A DNA stretch of 64,000 nt from DATARR01 sp034666985 (GTDB lineage: Bacteria > Acidobacteriota > Thermoanaerobaculia > Multivoradales > UBA5704): contig JAXDKS010000023.1 of NCBI GenBank assembly GCA_034666985.1, positions 1 through 64,000 on the forward strand, in the 5' to 3' direction. This document shows positions 51,819 through 62,000 of this stretch, in pieces (positions within the stretch are counted from its first letter, which is position 1; every line of letters starts with the position of its first letter). A model generated the notes under the pieces. It was not told where the DNA came from. It ran no database searches and was given only the letters and a program-made list of their open reading frames with translations. The position numbers were made by a program, and so were the translations under genes.

Positions 51819-54800
51819 ATGAGCGGTCCCGCGATCCCTCTGGGCTCTTTCCGGCTCGACCGCTGCATCGGCCGCGGCGGCATGGCCGAGGTGTGGAGCG
51901 GCGTCCACGCGGCTCAGGGGGTGCCGGTGGCGGTGAAGGTGATGACCGCCGAGCGCGCCCGTGAGGCGTCGTTCCGCGCCGCGTTCCGCAACGAGGTGCA
52001 GGCGGTGGCCAGCCTGGATCATCCCGGGATCGTGCGCGTCTTCGATCACGGCGAGGTGGGCCCTGACGGCGAGGAGGCCTCCCGCGGCCTGCTCACCGCC
52101 CGCAGCCCGAGCCTGGCCATGGAGCTGGCGGACGGCACGCTGGCCGGCCTCTTCACGGACGGCATCACCTGGCGCGCGATGCGGCAGGTCCTCCTCGACC
52201 TCCTCGACGCCCTGGCTCACGCCCACGCCCGCGGCGTCGTCCACCGTGACCTCAAGCCCAACAACATCCTGGTCTTCCGCGACGGCGGCACGCCGCGGCT
52301 CAAGCTCGCCGACTTCGGCCTCGCCCAGGCCGTCGAGCTGCAGAGCCGCGACGACTCGACGGAGGTCATCTGCGGCACGCCGAGCTACATGGCCCCTGAG
52401 CAACTCCGGGGACACTGGCGGGACTACGGCCCCTGGACCGACCTCTACGCCCTCGGCTGCCTCGCCTGGACCCTGGCGACCGGCAAGCCGCCGTTCGGCG
52501 GCGCGGGGCTGCTCGAGACCTTCCGCTTGCAGATGGAGGAGGATCCGCCCGGCTTCGACCCCCGCATCACGGTGCCCCGCGGCTTCGAGGGCTGGCTGCG
52601 CCGGTTGCTCCAGAAAGAGCCCGGCCGCCGCTTCGTGCGGGCGGCGGACGCCGTCTCCGGGCTGCTGGAGCTGGACGGCGCACCCAGTACTGGAGCCAGT
52701 ATCGAAGCCGGTTCGGGGATCGGGGTTGGGATCGCTCCCGCCGAGCCCACCACCGAGTCGATCAGCTTCTCCGGGCTGTGGCCGCTGCAACTGGAGCTCC
52801 GGACATCCGGCTCGCAGCCGGGCGAGCCGCCCCTGACGCGGAGCTCCCCACCCCTGCCCGCTACCTGGGTGCACCCGGAGTCGCGGCCGCCCTCCATCCG
52901 GCTGATCGGCGCCGGGCTCGGCCTCTATGGCCTGCGCTCGATCCCCCTCCTCGGCCGCCGCGCCGAGCGGGACGCTCTGTGGCAGGCCCTGGCCGCGGTC
53001 CACGCGGAACGCCGGACGCACGTCGTCCTTCTTCATGGTCCCGCGGGCAACGGCAAGACCCATCTCGCCGAGTGGCTCGCCGAGCGGGCCCACGAGGTGG
53101 GGGGCGCCATCGTGCTGCGCGCCTCCCACGGTCCCAATCCCGGTGCCGAGGACGGGCTGCCGCGCATGATGGCCCGCCACCTGCGCTGCGCCGGCCTCGA
53201 CCGCGAGGAGATCCGCCGGCGGACGGAGACCCTGCTGCGCGCGCGCCGGGAGGCGGACCCGGCGGAGTGGGACGGCCTCACCGAGCTCATGGCTCCGGGC
53301 GGCGCGCTGCAGACGGCCCCCGAGCGCTTCGGCCTCCTGGAGCGCCACTGCCGGCGCCTCGCCCGCCAGCGGCCGGTGCTCGCCCTCTTCGACGACGTGC
53401 AGTGGGGCGCCGAGTCGCTCGCCTTCGCTCACCACCTCCTGGAACGGCGGGAGGAGAGCCCGATCCCCGTCCTCCTGCTGCTGACCGCTCGCGACGAGGC
53501 GATCGGACCGGCCGAGGAGAAGGCGTTCGCCGAGTTGCTGGCGCTGCCCGGCGCCGAGTCCCTGGCCATCCCTCCCCTGCCCCGGGAGGATGGGACCGCC
53601 CTCATCCGCGAGGTGCTGGGGCTGGCCGGGGACCTCGCCGTCCAGGTGGAGGCCCGCACCGGCGGCAACCCTCTGTTCGCCGTGCAACTCGTGGGCGACT
53701 GGGTGCAGCGGGGCGTGATCGAGGTGGGCGACACCGGCTTCGTCCTCCGCCCGGGCTCCGAAGCCCTGATCCCGGACGACCTGCACGAGGTTTGGGCCGG
53801 CCGGGTGGCCCGCCTGCTGGAGGGTAGGCCGCCGGCGGCCCGGGACGCCTTGGAGATCGCTGCCACCCTGAGCCCCTTCGTGGACCGCCGCGAGTGGGAA
53901 GGCGCCTGCCGGGCCGCGGGAATCGACTGCCCGGTCGACTGCCAGTCTGCGCTGCTGGAGGAGTTGGTTACGGGCCGTCTCGCCCTGCGCACCGAGGAGG
54001 GCTGGAGCTTCGTCCACGCCATGCTGCGCGAGAGCGTCGAGCACATGGCCCGGGACGCCGGCCGCCTCGCCGCCCACCACCGCGCCTGCGCCGCCATGCT
54101 GCGGGAGCGCCGGGCCGGCGAGCGCGGCGTGGCCGAGCGGCTCGGCCGCCACCTGCTGCTGGCCGGCGAATTGGAAGCGGCCGTGGAGCCTCTCCTCGCC
54201 GGGGCCCGCGAGCGGCGGGAGACGAGCGATTACCCGGCCGCTCTCTCCCTCCTCGCCGAGCGTGAGACCGCGCTCCAGGAGCTGAACGCGCCCGCCGCCG
54301 ATCCCCGCTGGGGATCGGGATGGGTGCTGCGGGCCCGCATCCATCTCCATCAAGGGGAGCTGGCGGAGGTCTTCCGCTGGGCCGAGCGCGCCGCAACGGA
54401 CGGTGGCCAGGACGGAGGCGCCATCCTCTCAGAATCCCTCCGTCTCCAGGGGGATGCCGCCCGCCAGCGCCGCGACCTCGTGGCGGCCAAGGACCTCTAC
54501 AGCCGCGCCCGCGACCGCTTCGAGGCGCTTGGCAACCGCTACGGCGTGGCCCGCGGCGCCAACGGCCTCGGCGAGGTGGCGCGCATGCGCGGGGATCTCG
54601 TCACCGCCCGCGAGGGCTATGCCCGCTCCCTCGCCCTCCTCGAAGAGCTGCGCTCGGCCGACGCCGTCTTCCCCCGCCTCAACCTGGCCCTGAGCCACCT
54701 CGCCGAGGCGCGCTTCCGGGATGCGCAGGAGATCCTCCAGGAAAGCCGGGAGATCCTGGAGCGCCGGGGCTGGGGCGGCCTCCTCGCCGCCGTGCACGTC

Positions 54801-55063
54801 GGTCTCCTCACCTGCGCCGCCGAGGCCCGGAACTGGAGCGCCTGGGACGACCACCTCGACCTCGGCCGCGCCGCCCTGACCACCAGCGCCGCCCTCGACC
54901 CCGACCTCGCCGCCTGCGCCGAGCTCGGCGGCCGCCTCATGGACTGGGCCGGGCAGGATGCCCGTGCCCGCGAGGCCTACGCCATCGCCTGGCCCAATGG
55001 AGGGGGCTGGGGGATGAGAAAGGCGTGCAGCGGATGGAGAAGGCGGCGGGCGGAGCCGATTGA
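51819..55063 (+). CDS. Ser/Thr protein kinase - ATPase - TPR fusion, with a frameshift near the 3' end
   Basis: A Hanks-type kinase is at residues 10-275: GRGGMAEVW (Gly loop), Lys40, VVHRDLKPNN (Asp144), LADFGLA (Asp165), GTPSYMAPEQ. Then an AAA_16-type ATPase (HGPAGNGKTHLAEWLAERAH, about 405-424, and LALFDDVQWG), and from about 700 some TPR-like repeats (AARQRRDLVAAKDLYSRARD). At about 54990 one G is missing (GCCTGGCCCAATGG); restoring it ends the protein at 55063 as a 1081-residue protein ending EKAAGGAD. Unrepaired, the frame runs on antisense to the next genes. Probably sensor/scaffold kinase; no membrane helix. Confidence 0.88.
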
Positions 55064-55073
55064 CCCATGGCGC

Positions 55074-55502
55074 TCACTGATCGGCACTGAGCTTGCGCAG
55101 CTTGGCCTCGTCCAGGTCGTCGGGACGGCTGGCGCCAGGAGCGATTTCCTGCAGCGCCCAGCCGTTGCCGTCCGGATCCTTGAAGAAAGCGAACGAGACT
55201 CCCCCGCCGAAATCCTTGACCTTGCTGACCTCCACGCCCCGCCCGACCAGCTCCTCACGTGCCGCGTGGATGTCGGAAACGACCAGATGCAGTCCCTGCA
55301 CCGAGCCCGGCGGCGTGTTCACGACGCCCTGGCCGATGACGATCGAGCAGGCCGAGCCGGGAGGCGTCAACTGCACGACGCGGAACCCCTCCCCCATCCG
55401 GTGGTCGTGGTCCGCCTTGAACCCGACGTTCTCCGTGTAGAAGGCCTTGGCACGGTCCACGTCCGAGACGGGGATCGGCACCAGCTCCAGTTTCCAATCC
55501 AT
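55074..55502 (-). CDS. VOC-family (glyoxalase-like) protein
   Basis: A 142-residue protein with two beta-alpha-beta-beta-beta modules: LVPIPVSDVDRAKAFYTENV and GLHLVVSDIHAAREELVGRG, ending SFAFFKDPDGNGWALQEI (typical metal Glu). It is third in the ArsR-AHSA1-VOC operon. Substrate unknown; such genes often protect against toxic aldehydes or drugs. Confidence 0.9.
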   Translation of the reverse strand: MDWKLELVPIPVSDVDRAKAFYTENVGFKADHDHRMGEGFRVVQLTPPGSACSIVIGQGVVNTPPGSVQGLHLVVSDIHAAREELVGRGVEVSKVKDFGGGVSFAFFKDPDGNGWALQEIAPGASRPDDLDEAKLRKLSADQ

Positions 55503-55554
55503 GAAGTAATCCTTTCTATTGAATCCCGCCGTGTCATCTGGCGGATAATTGGCC

Positions 55555-56031
55555 TTAAGCGATCGTCGTCAGGTACTCCGCCAGCTTGTCGTAGCTCTCC
55601 GCCGCGCCGTGCTCCATGCCGGACTTGATGACGGCGTCGCGAATCTCCTGCGCGGGGTAGAGCACTGTGGCGGTGAGCGTCGTCTTGCCGCCCTGCTCGA
55701 CCAGGACGGTGGTCACCTGCGACTCACCCGGATAGTCGTCGAACGACTCCATGTGGACGGAGCGCTCGGGCGGCACGATCTCGCGATAGACGCCGCGCAT
55801 CCCCATGTCAGCTCCGTCGGGACCCCGCAGGACGAAGCGAAAGGTGCCGCCCACCCTCAGATCGACCTCGCAGACCACCAGCGACCAGCCGCGCGGTCCG
55901 AACCAGCGCTTGAGCAGCTCGGGCTTGGTGAACGCGTCGAAGACCAGGCGGCGTGGCGCGTCGAAGACTCGCGTCAGGACGATTTCGCGGTCGGTGGGTG
56001 CGGTGACTTCCAAGGTTCCAGTGTTCTTCAT
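55555..56031 (-). CDS. SRPBCC/AHSA1-type lipid-binding-fold protein
   Basis: A 158-residue START-like protein: REIVLTRVFDAPRRLVFDAF, ELLKRWFGPRGWSLVVCEVD, GGTFRFVLRGPDG, with the Trp/Phe cavity typical of the family. It starts 12 bases after the ArsR gene. These proteins bind hydrophobic small molecules and often follow an ArsR regulator. Confidence 0.92.
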   Translation of the reverse strand: MKNTGTLEVTAPTDREIVLTRVFDAPRRLVFDAFTKPELLKRWFGPRGWSLVVCEVDLRVGGTFRFVLRGPDGADMGMRGVYREIVPPERSVHMESFDDYPGESQVTTVLVEQGGKTTLTATVLYPAQEIRDAVIKSGMEHGAAESYDKLAEYLTTIA

Positions 56032-56043
56032 CGGTGATCTCCT

Positions 56044-56397
56044 CTATCGTTGGGCGCGTCCACGTTTCTTCTCTTGGGTCTTCATCTCGTCGAGCAGGGC
56101 GTCGAGGCGCTGGAAGCTCTCCTCCCAGAGGTGGCGGTAGCCCTCCAGCCACCCGGTGGCCTCCGCGAGCGGCCTGGCCTCGAGCCGGCACGGCCGTCGC
56201 TGCGCGTCGCGGCCGCGCGAAATCAGGCCAGCGCGTTCGAGCACCTTGAGGTGCTTGGAGATCGCGGGCTGACTCATCGCGAATGGCTCGGCCAGCTCCG
56301 TCACCGACGCCTCACCCGACGCGAGCCGGGCAAGGATCGCCCGCCGGGTCGGATCCGCGAGCGCCGCGAACGTCGCGTCCAGGTGATCAGGGGCCAT
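56044..56397 (-). CDS. ArsR-family transcription regulator
   Basis: A 117-residue winged-helix protein: ATFAALADPTRRAILARLAS, EPFAMSQPAISKHLKVLERA, GLISRGRDAQRRPCRLEARP. It lacks the ELCVCDL-type metal site and belongs to the group paired with AHSA1 proteins. ATG at 56397 is chosen; a second in-frame ATG at 56421 lies inside the operator palindrome and would add 8 residues. First gene of the three-gene operon; autoregulation is likely. Confidence 0.9.
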   Translation of the reverse strand: MAPDHLDATFAALADPTRRAILARLASGEASVTELAEPFAMSQPAISKHLKVLERAGLISRGRDAQRRPCRLEARPLAEATGWLEGYRHLWEESFQRLDALLDEMKTQEKKRGRAQR

Positions 56398-56418
56398 CGG
56401 TTCATTACCCTGAGGTTT

Positions 56419-56436
56419 CATAACCTGTAGGTTATG
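56419..56436 (-). promoter_or_regulatory. Perfect 18-bp operator palindrome of the ArsR operon
   Basis: CATAACCT GT AGGTTATG is an exact dyad, 21 bases upstream of the chosen ArsR start. Size and position fit an ArsR dimer repressing its own operon. Confidence 0.75.
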
Positions 56437-56511
56437 CAGCGAGACAAGGGCTGTCAAGCCCCGCCAAGGATCCCAGCTTCAGAGGAAAGAAGTGGCGATA
56501 TCATCGCCTTT

Positions 56512-58920
56512 TCAGATCATCCTCCCGGACCCCGTCTTCTTGGCACTTCGGAAGAGAAGCCAGAGGCGGTCGCCACTCCGGGGCTGCGGCAACTGAGGGA
56601 TTACCAGTGGGAAGCCTCGGGTCCCGGGAGCCTCCACCCTCTGGTGTTCGCGGCCGTCGAATGCGAAGACGATGGGGACCTCTCCGTCCGGCAGATCGGG
56701 ATTCGCGGAGATCTTCAGGGGGGCACTGGCCGTCACCATGCTCATGTCGCCCCCCGAAAGCTCCAGGACGCTCAGGCCACCGTCGCTACCCCAACCGCCG
56801 GCGAGCACCAGAGGATACGTTTCGACACCTTCGAGGGCGGGCGGATCCAGGTAGGAAGCCAGTTTCTGTGCTGCTTCGGAACCGTTCAGCAATCGAGCGC
56901 GCATCTTGAGAGAGTCCGGCACCACGAGCCGGACACCGGCTGCCAGCTCGATGTCGCTTCGACCTCCCGTCGCTTCCTTCTCCTCAGCCGGACGTTCCGC
57001 AACGATCACCTGGGCTTGCGCTGCCCATCGGGCAATGCCCCCCCTCGCCTCATCGTCCGTCTCACGGTAGATGGGATGCCAGCAGAGCAGATTCTTCATG
57101 ACGTCGAACGAACCGCCGCGCCGGGGCACGTCCTCGGCGGACAAGCTCGCCTGTCCGAGGAGGCCGAAATCGGCCTCCTGCTCGCTCACCAACAGCAAAA
57201 GAATATCTCGGCGTTGAGTCACGCCACGCGTGTAATAACGATCGGGGACGGACGCTGGAATACCGTCCACCTCCCGCACCCAGATCGCATTTCCGGCGAG
57301 CAGGCGGCCCCAAGCATCTTCGATCCGCTTGATACCGAAAGCCTCGTCGAGCCCCAGCAGAGCAAAGTAAAGGTCCCGGGAGCCTCGGTTGTCGATACGA
57401 ACCGTGAAGCGGCCAGGATTCTTCCCTTCATAGGGGAGGCGGATTTCTGACCGTTCCGGCAGAGGCTTGGTCCGCGGATCGGCGCCCGGCTTGGGAGGAG
57501 GTCCCTGCCACTGGAAAACCGTCATTCGTAGCGCACCGGCGAGAGAGTCGGCCGGATTTGAAAGCCCGGAGATCGCATCCCACCTCGCGATCTTCTCGAG
57601 AGCTGCCCCCACCCTCAAAGCTCCCCATTCGTCCGCTGGATAAATCGGCGCTAGGTCGCGAGGCGAGCCATGGCGCCGTAACCGCAATCCCGCTGGCACC
57701 GCCCTTACGATAATTCCGGATTTAGATTCCTGCTGCAATTCAAGATAGGGCGAGTCAGTGATCCTCTGCCGCAGCTCCTTGGGCAGCTTGGTGCCTTTCA
57801 GGGTCACTTCCAAGAGCGGGAAGGGTAGCTTGCTGATGACTGCCGGCAGAGCGCCAGCGCCTTTCGGCAGCTTTCCCTCGGTGGCCTCGACGAGGCTCTC
57901 AGCGGCATCGACCTGTGAGACCACCACCGTGGCGAGACGGCGAGCCGCTCCGGATTCCAGAGCCGCTCCTTCGGGGAAGACCGCCAACTCTGTTCCCTCT
58001 TCAATGGCGTGAACCTTGCCGGCGTCCAGCCGCCAGCCACGGTCTTTCCAACTCTGGAGATGGAAAATCGCTGGCCGGGCCGGCAGGGCACCGCCGAAAA
58101 GCGAGCTTTCCAGGTCGCCCTCAGCCTGCGGGGTCTGATCATTCACGCTGTGCGCCACAAGGGCCTGAACGCGCTTGTGGAGGTCCAGATAGCGGACGTC
58201 CCCTCCGAGTTGCTCCAAGGCTTGGATGAGAAAGTAGGAGAAGGCCCCACGACGCCTGCCCTTCGGATCCTGATACTCTCGGGCCGTCTGGAAGTCCTGG
58301 CAGGCGGAGAGCAGGACGTGACGCCCCCGCGGCAGGATCTTCCAGCCACCCGCAGCGTCCAGCTCTGTGGGCGGTTTCATTTTCTTGGAAAAGAACCAGA
58401 GAGTCTCGGCGGGCCGCGATTTCGAAGGGGAGCTCTGGGCGCGGCGCACCGGCAGGTCGTCACTTGCGCGCGTCGCGCCTCCCGAGTGACAGCTATCGAG
58501 AATGACGACCACGTGGGTACCTCGCTGCGCCACCTCGGCGATCAACACGGACATCTCCTTGTCGGCGAGATCCCACCCCCCTGGCAGCCGGCTGTCGTAG
58601 GCGACGAGAGTCTCATCCCAACCGTCCGGCTCGAGGTGGCGGTACAGGTCGGGAGCCACCTCCCGGGAACCGTGGCCAGCGTAGAAGAAAAGGGCGGTAT
58701 CGCGGGGGCCTGCCTGGCTCAGATGGGCACGGAAGGCGTCGATGATCCCCTGCCGCGTAGCCTCCTTGTCCCTGAGGATCTTCAAGGAACGCTTATCCGG
58801 CGACAAGCGCCCGATCAGGAACTCTTCCATGGCCGCTACGTCGTTGAGGCAGCCTGTCAGGGCATTGAGAGGCGGTTGGTAGGCGTCAATTCCGACGAGC
58901 AGCGCGTAGAGCTTGTCCAT
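56512..58920 (-). CDS. Caspase-family (metacaspase-like, C14) protease with a long C-terminal region
   Basis: An 802-residue protein. Residues 3-290 are the caspase p20/p10 fold: ALLVGIDAYQPPLNALTGCL, the catalytic FFYAGHGS (His83) and VVVILDSCHSGG (Cys144), then RHVLLSACQDFQTAREY. Residues about 450-800 contain beta-rich repeats like DUF4384 (FTVRIDNRGSRDLYFALLGL; YYTRGVTQRRDILLLLVSEQ). No signal peptide. GGGAGGAA precedes the ATG. It lies 106 bases downstream of the CHAT-NTPase-TPR gene on the same strand. Protease activity is likely; the substrate is unknown. Confidence 0.9.
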   Translation of the reverse strand: MDKLYALLVGIDAYQPPLNALTGCLNDVAAMEEFLIGRLSPDKRSLKILRDKEATRQGIIDAFRAHLSQAGPRDTALFFYAGHGSREVAPDLYRHLEPDGWDETLVAYDSRLPGGWDLADKEMSVLIAEVAQRGTHVVVILDSCHSGGATRASDDLPVRRAQSSPSKSRPAETLWFFSKKMKPPTELDAAGGWKILPRGRHVLLSACQDFQTAREYQDPKGRRRGAFSYFLIQALEQLGGDVRYLDLHKRVQALVAHSVNDQTPQAEGDLESSLFGGALPARPAIFHLQSWKDRGWRLDAGKVHAIEEGTELAVFPEGAALESGAARRLATVVVSQVDAAESLVEATEGKLPKGAGALPAVISKLPFPLLEVTLKGTKLPKELRQRITDSPYLELQQESKSGIIVRAVPAGLRLRRHGSPRDLAPIYPADEWGALRVGAALEKIARWDAISGLSNPADSLAGALRMTVFQWQGPPPKPGADPRTKPLPERSEIRLPYEGKNPGRFTVRIDNRGSRDLYFALLGLDEAFGIKRIEDAWGRLLAGNAIWVREVDGIPASVPDRYYTRGVTQRRDILLLLVSEQEADFGLLGQASLSAEDVPRRGGSFDVMKNLLCWHPIYRETDDEARGGIARWAAQAQVIVAERPAEEKEATGGRSDIELAAGVRLVVPDSLKMRARLLNGSEAAQKLASYLDPPALEGVETYPLVLAGGWGSDGGLSVLELSGGDMSMVTASAPLKISANPDLPDGEVPIVFAFDGREHQRVEAPGTRGFPLVIPQLPQPRSGDRLWLLFRSAKKTGSGRMI

Positions 58921-59026
58921 CGCGTAGGTTTCCTCCCTCCCCTAAAGGACACCCTGCGAGGTCTTTTGGGTTAGCCTCCTCCCTTACCGCAGGCCAAGGG
59001 GAAGTCAGTTGCTGTCCAGCAGGGTC

Positions 59027-62000
59027 TCATGTGGACGCGGTCCCCTTCTCCATCGCCGCTCTGGCCAACGCATTTCGTGTCTGCTCCAGGTCATGACGAT
59101 AGGTTTCCAGATCCTCGTCCCGATCTTCTTGCGCCAAGGCCGCGGCTTCTTCCAGAGCGGCAATCGACTCCCGAAGTTGTCCCGCCTGCCGATAGAAACG
59201 TCCCAGGTGGAGGAGGAAAGCTCTCATCCGCTCAGGTTTCAGACGATGCTCCTTGACTTTGCGCAGAAGAGCGATCGACCTCTCAAGGCCTGCGACGGCA
59301 GCCGGAACGTCTCCCCGTTCCTTGGAGTCCCAGGCTTTTCGAGACTGTACATCAGATTCCCGGAAGAGCGCCACGTCGGCCATATCGGTCTTGAACCCTT
59401 TTTGGTCGAGGAACTCCAACAGACCGAGCGAAATGCGGGCGACAGAAAGCGCTGATTTCAAGGCATCGAGATTTGGATGACTGTATTGCTCGCCCAGTTC
59501 GACCGCTTCCTCCAGGGCACGGACGGCATCTTCGTAGCGGCCGGCACGGCGGTAGAGCGCGGCGAGCTCCTGGAGGTGCGACGCCAGAGCCATGTGTCCG
59601 TCTCGGCCTTGCCGGGTGCGAATCATAGCCACGATCCGCTCCTGGATTACCAGGGCAGAATCCACTTCGCCCTGCTCCGAGGCGATTTCCCGCTGGGGTT
59701 CGAGGGCCTGGAAGCGATCCTCTACGGTGCTGCCCTGGTCCACGATCTCGCGCAAGGCGGACCGCATCGCCTCCACCCCCTGGTGGTCCGGCGGATAGCT
59801 CGATGCGAGAATCTCCAAGGCCTGGCGGGCAGTCACCACCGCCTCGGGCTTGCCCTGGGCCGACTGGGCGCGGGCGAGGATCGCCAGCACGATGCCAAGC
59901 TCGGGATTGCGGGTCGCATCTTCGCGATCGCTGCGGAGCACGATGTCGAGAGCCCGCTGGGCGAGCTTTTCTCCCTTCGCCGCCCTCTCATCGTAGGTCA
60001 TGATTCTGGCCAGTGACGTCAGCGGGACGGAAAGCGAGATATCCCCCTCTCCTGAGCTTTTTTCGAGGATCTCTATGGACCTATGAAGCAGGGGCTCCGC
60101 TTCCTCGTTCTTCCCCAGGTAAACTAGAACACCTGCCAGCGAGCCGAGGATTTTTCCCAGCTCCGGGTGAACGGGAACGATCACGTTTTCCGCGATTGAC
60201 AGGGAGCGCCGCAGCAGCGGCTCGGCCTCTTCCCATTTCTCCTGAAGCATGGCGAGTCGTGCGCTCTCATGAAGCAGAAGGGCATAGATGCCGCTCGCGG
60301 GTCCTTCGTCTCCTTCGATCAGTCTGAGCCCTTCGCGGGTCCGCTCCTCGGCGGCACCAAGGCGGCCCTGCAGCTCTTCGAGCATTCCCTGCTCAACCAG
60401 CGCAATGGCGCGCAGAGAGGGCTGGATCTTAAATGACAAAGCCCGCTCGAGCAGCCGCTGCGACTCCTCGATCGAATGCCCCAGCATGCGATGGAACTGC
60501 GCCCGCAACACGAAAGACTCAGCGAGCGGCTCGCCTTGGATTCCGGCCGTCTCGCAAGCCTCCAGAATCCTTAGAGCTTCGCGATAACGGCCTCGGTCGC
60601 GGAGCACGACGGCATGTTCGTGTGCGAACGGCCAGGCTTCGTCACCACGATCAGCCGCCAGAAGATGGTGAACGGTTTCGGCCAGCAACGGCCAGCGGGC
60701 CCGATCCTCACGCACGATTTCGATATACGTTTCCTCCCCCACCGGATCGCTGCCGATGAGGGCCGCATATGCTCTGCCCGCCACCTCGTGAGCCTCTCGC
60801 CCTACTGCGGCTTCCGGCTGCGCCGCCACGAGCTCCCGGACCAGCGCGTGGAATCCCCAGCGATTCAACCAGCTGGCTTCACCTCGCACCAGGAGCCTCT
60901 CCCGAAACCGGCTCAGCAGGCTCGAACGCACGAGGCCATCGCGGCCCGAGGCGTTGCCGAGGCGGTCGACGACTTGCAACGGCGCCGGCACCCGCAGAAC
61001 GATCAGCCGTCCCGCATGCCTGCGCGTCTCCCCCGGAAGCCGCCGCCAGACTTCGGCAAGCAGCAGATCGGCACGGATCTGCTCGGCATTTCTGGGAAGC
61101 ACGGGCACCACCAGCTCCTCCCACTCGTCAGCGATCTCCGCTCCCAGCCCCAGCTCCCGGCGCTGGCCTTCCACCAGCCCGGCCAGCAACTCCACCGTGC
61201 GCGGGTGGCGGTCCACCCGGTCCGCGAGTCGCTGCCGCACAGCGAGCGAGAGCTCCGCGAGCGCCTTGAACGAGTCGAGGAGGCGCAACGTGTCGGCCCG
61301 GCTCATCGGCTCGATGCCAATCCAGGCCCTGGGATCGAGTCCCGCCCAGGCGTAGCGCGTCGAGGCCAGGATCAACCCTCCTTGGGAGAGGCGCTCCATC
61401 TCCGCCCACCATTCTTCGGCCTCCGGCCGCCAGCTCCCCAGGGGATCGGCTCCGCCCGTTGCGGAGTCCGGCCGCACCTGAAGAGCCTCGACGTTGTCCG
61501 CATACACCACGAGCCCCGGCCTTTCCTGCCGCAGCCGCTCGACGACTGCCGCGAAGCCCGCGACCGGCTCCTCCTCGGGGAATCGCCGTCGTAGCTCGCG
61601 CTTCGCCTCCTCCCAGGCCGGCAGCCCCTCGCCGTGCTTCTCCGCTTGGTCCCGCAGCTCGGCGATGGGGTTCGCAACGTCTTGCAGACCATCGCAGCGC
61701 AGCACGAGCCGGTCCTTCTCCTCCGTGGCGAACGCCCGTGTCAGGAGATGGCTTGCGAGTGCAGTCTTCCCGAGCCCGCCCAACCCTTGGAGGACGAGGA
61801 GCGTTTGGCGGTCCTTTATCTTCTTACGCACCTCATGCTGGAGGCCGCGCTGGCCGATGAACCCGAACTTGAGCACAGGTAGGCCGCTGACGTCCTGCGT
61901 CGCGCGAAAGCCGCGGGGTGCGGCAGGTTTGCCGGGGATGGCCAAAGGTCGGTCCGGCCCCCGGTGATAGACGGCGAGCTGGGCCCAGCCGAGGGGATAC

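Noticed and set aside
55064..55628. C-terminal extension of the kinase protein through to 55628
   Set aside because: It lies antisense to the VOC and AHSA1 genes and loses TPR character after residue about 1055; a one-base restoration gives a natural stop at 55063.
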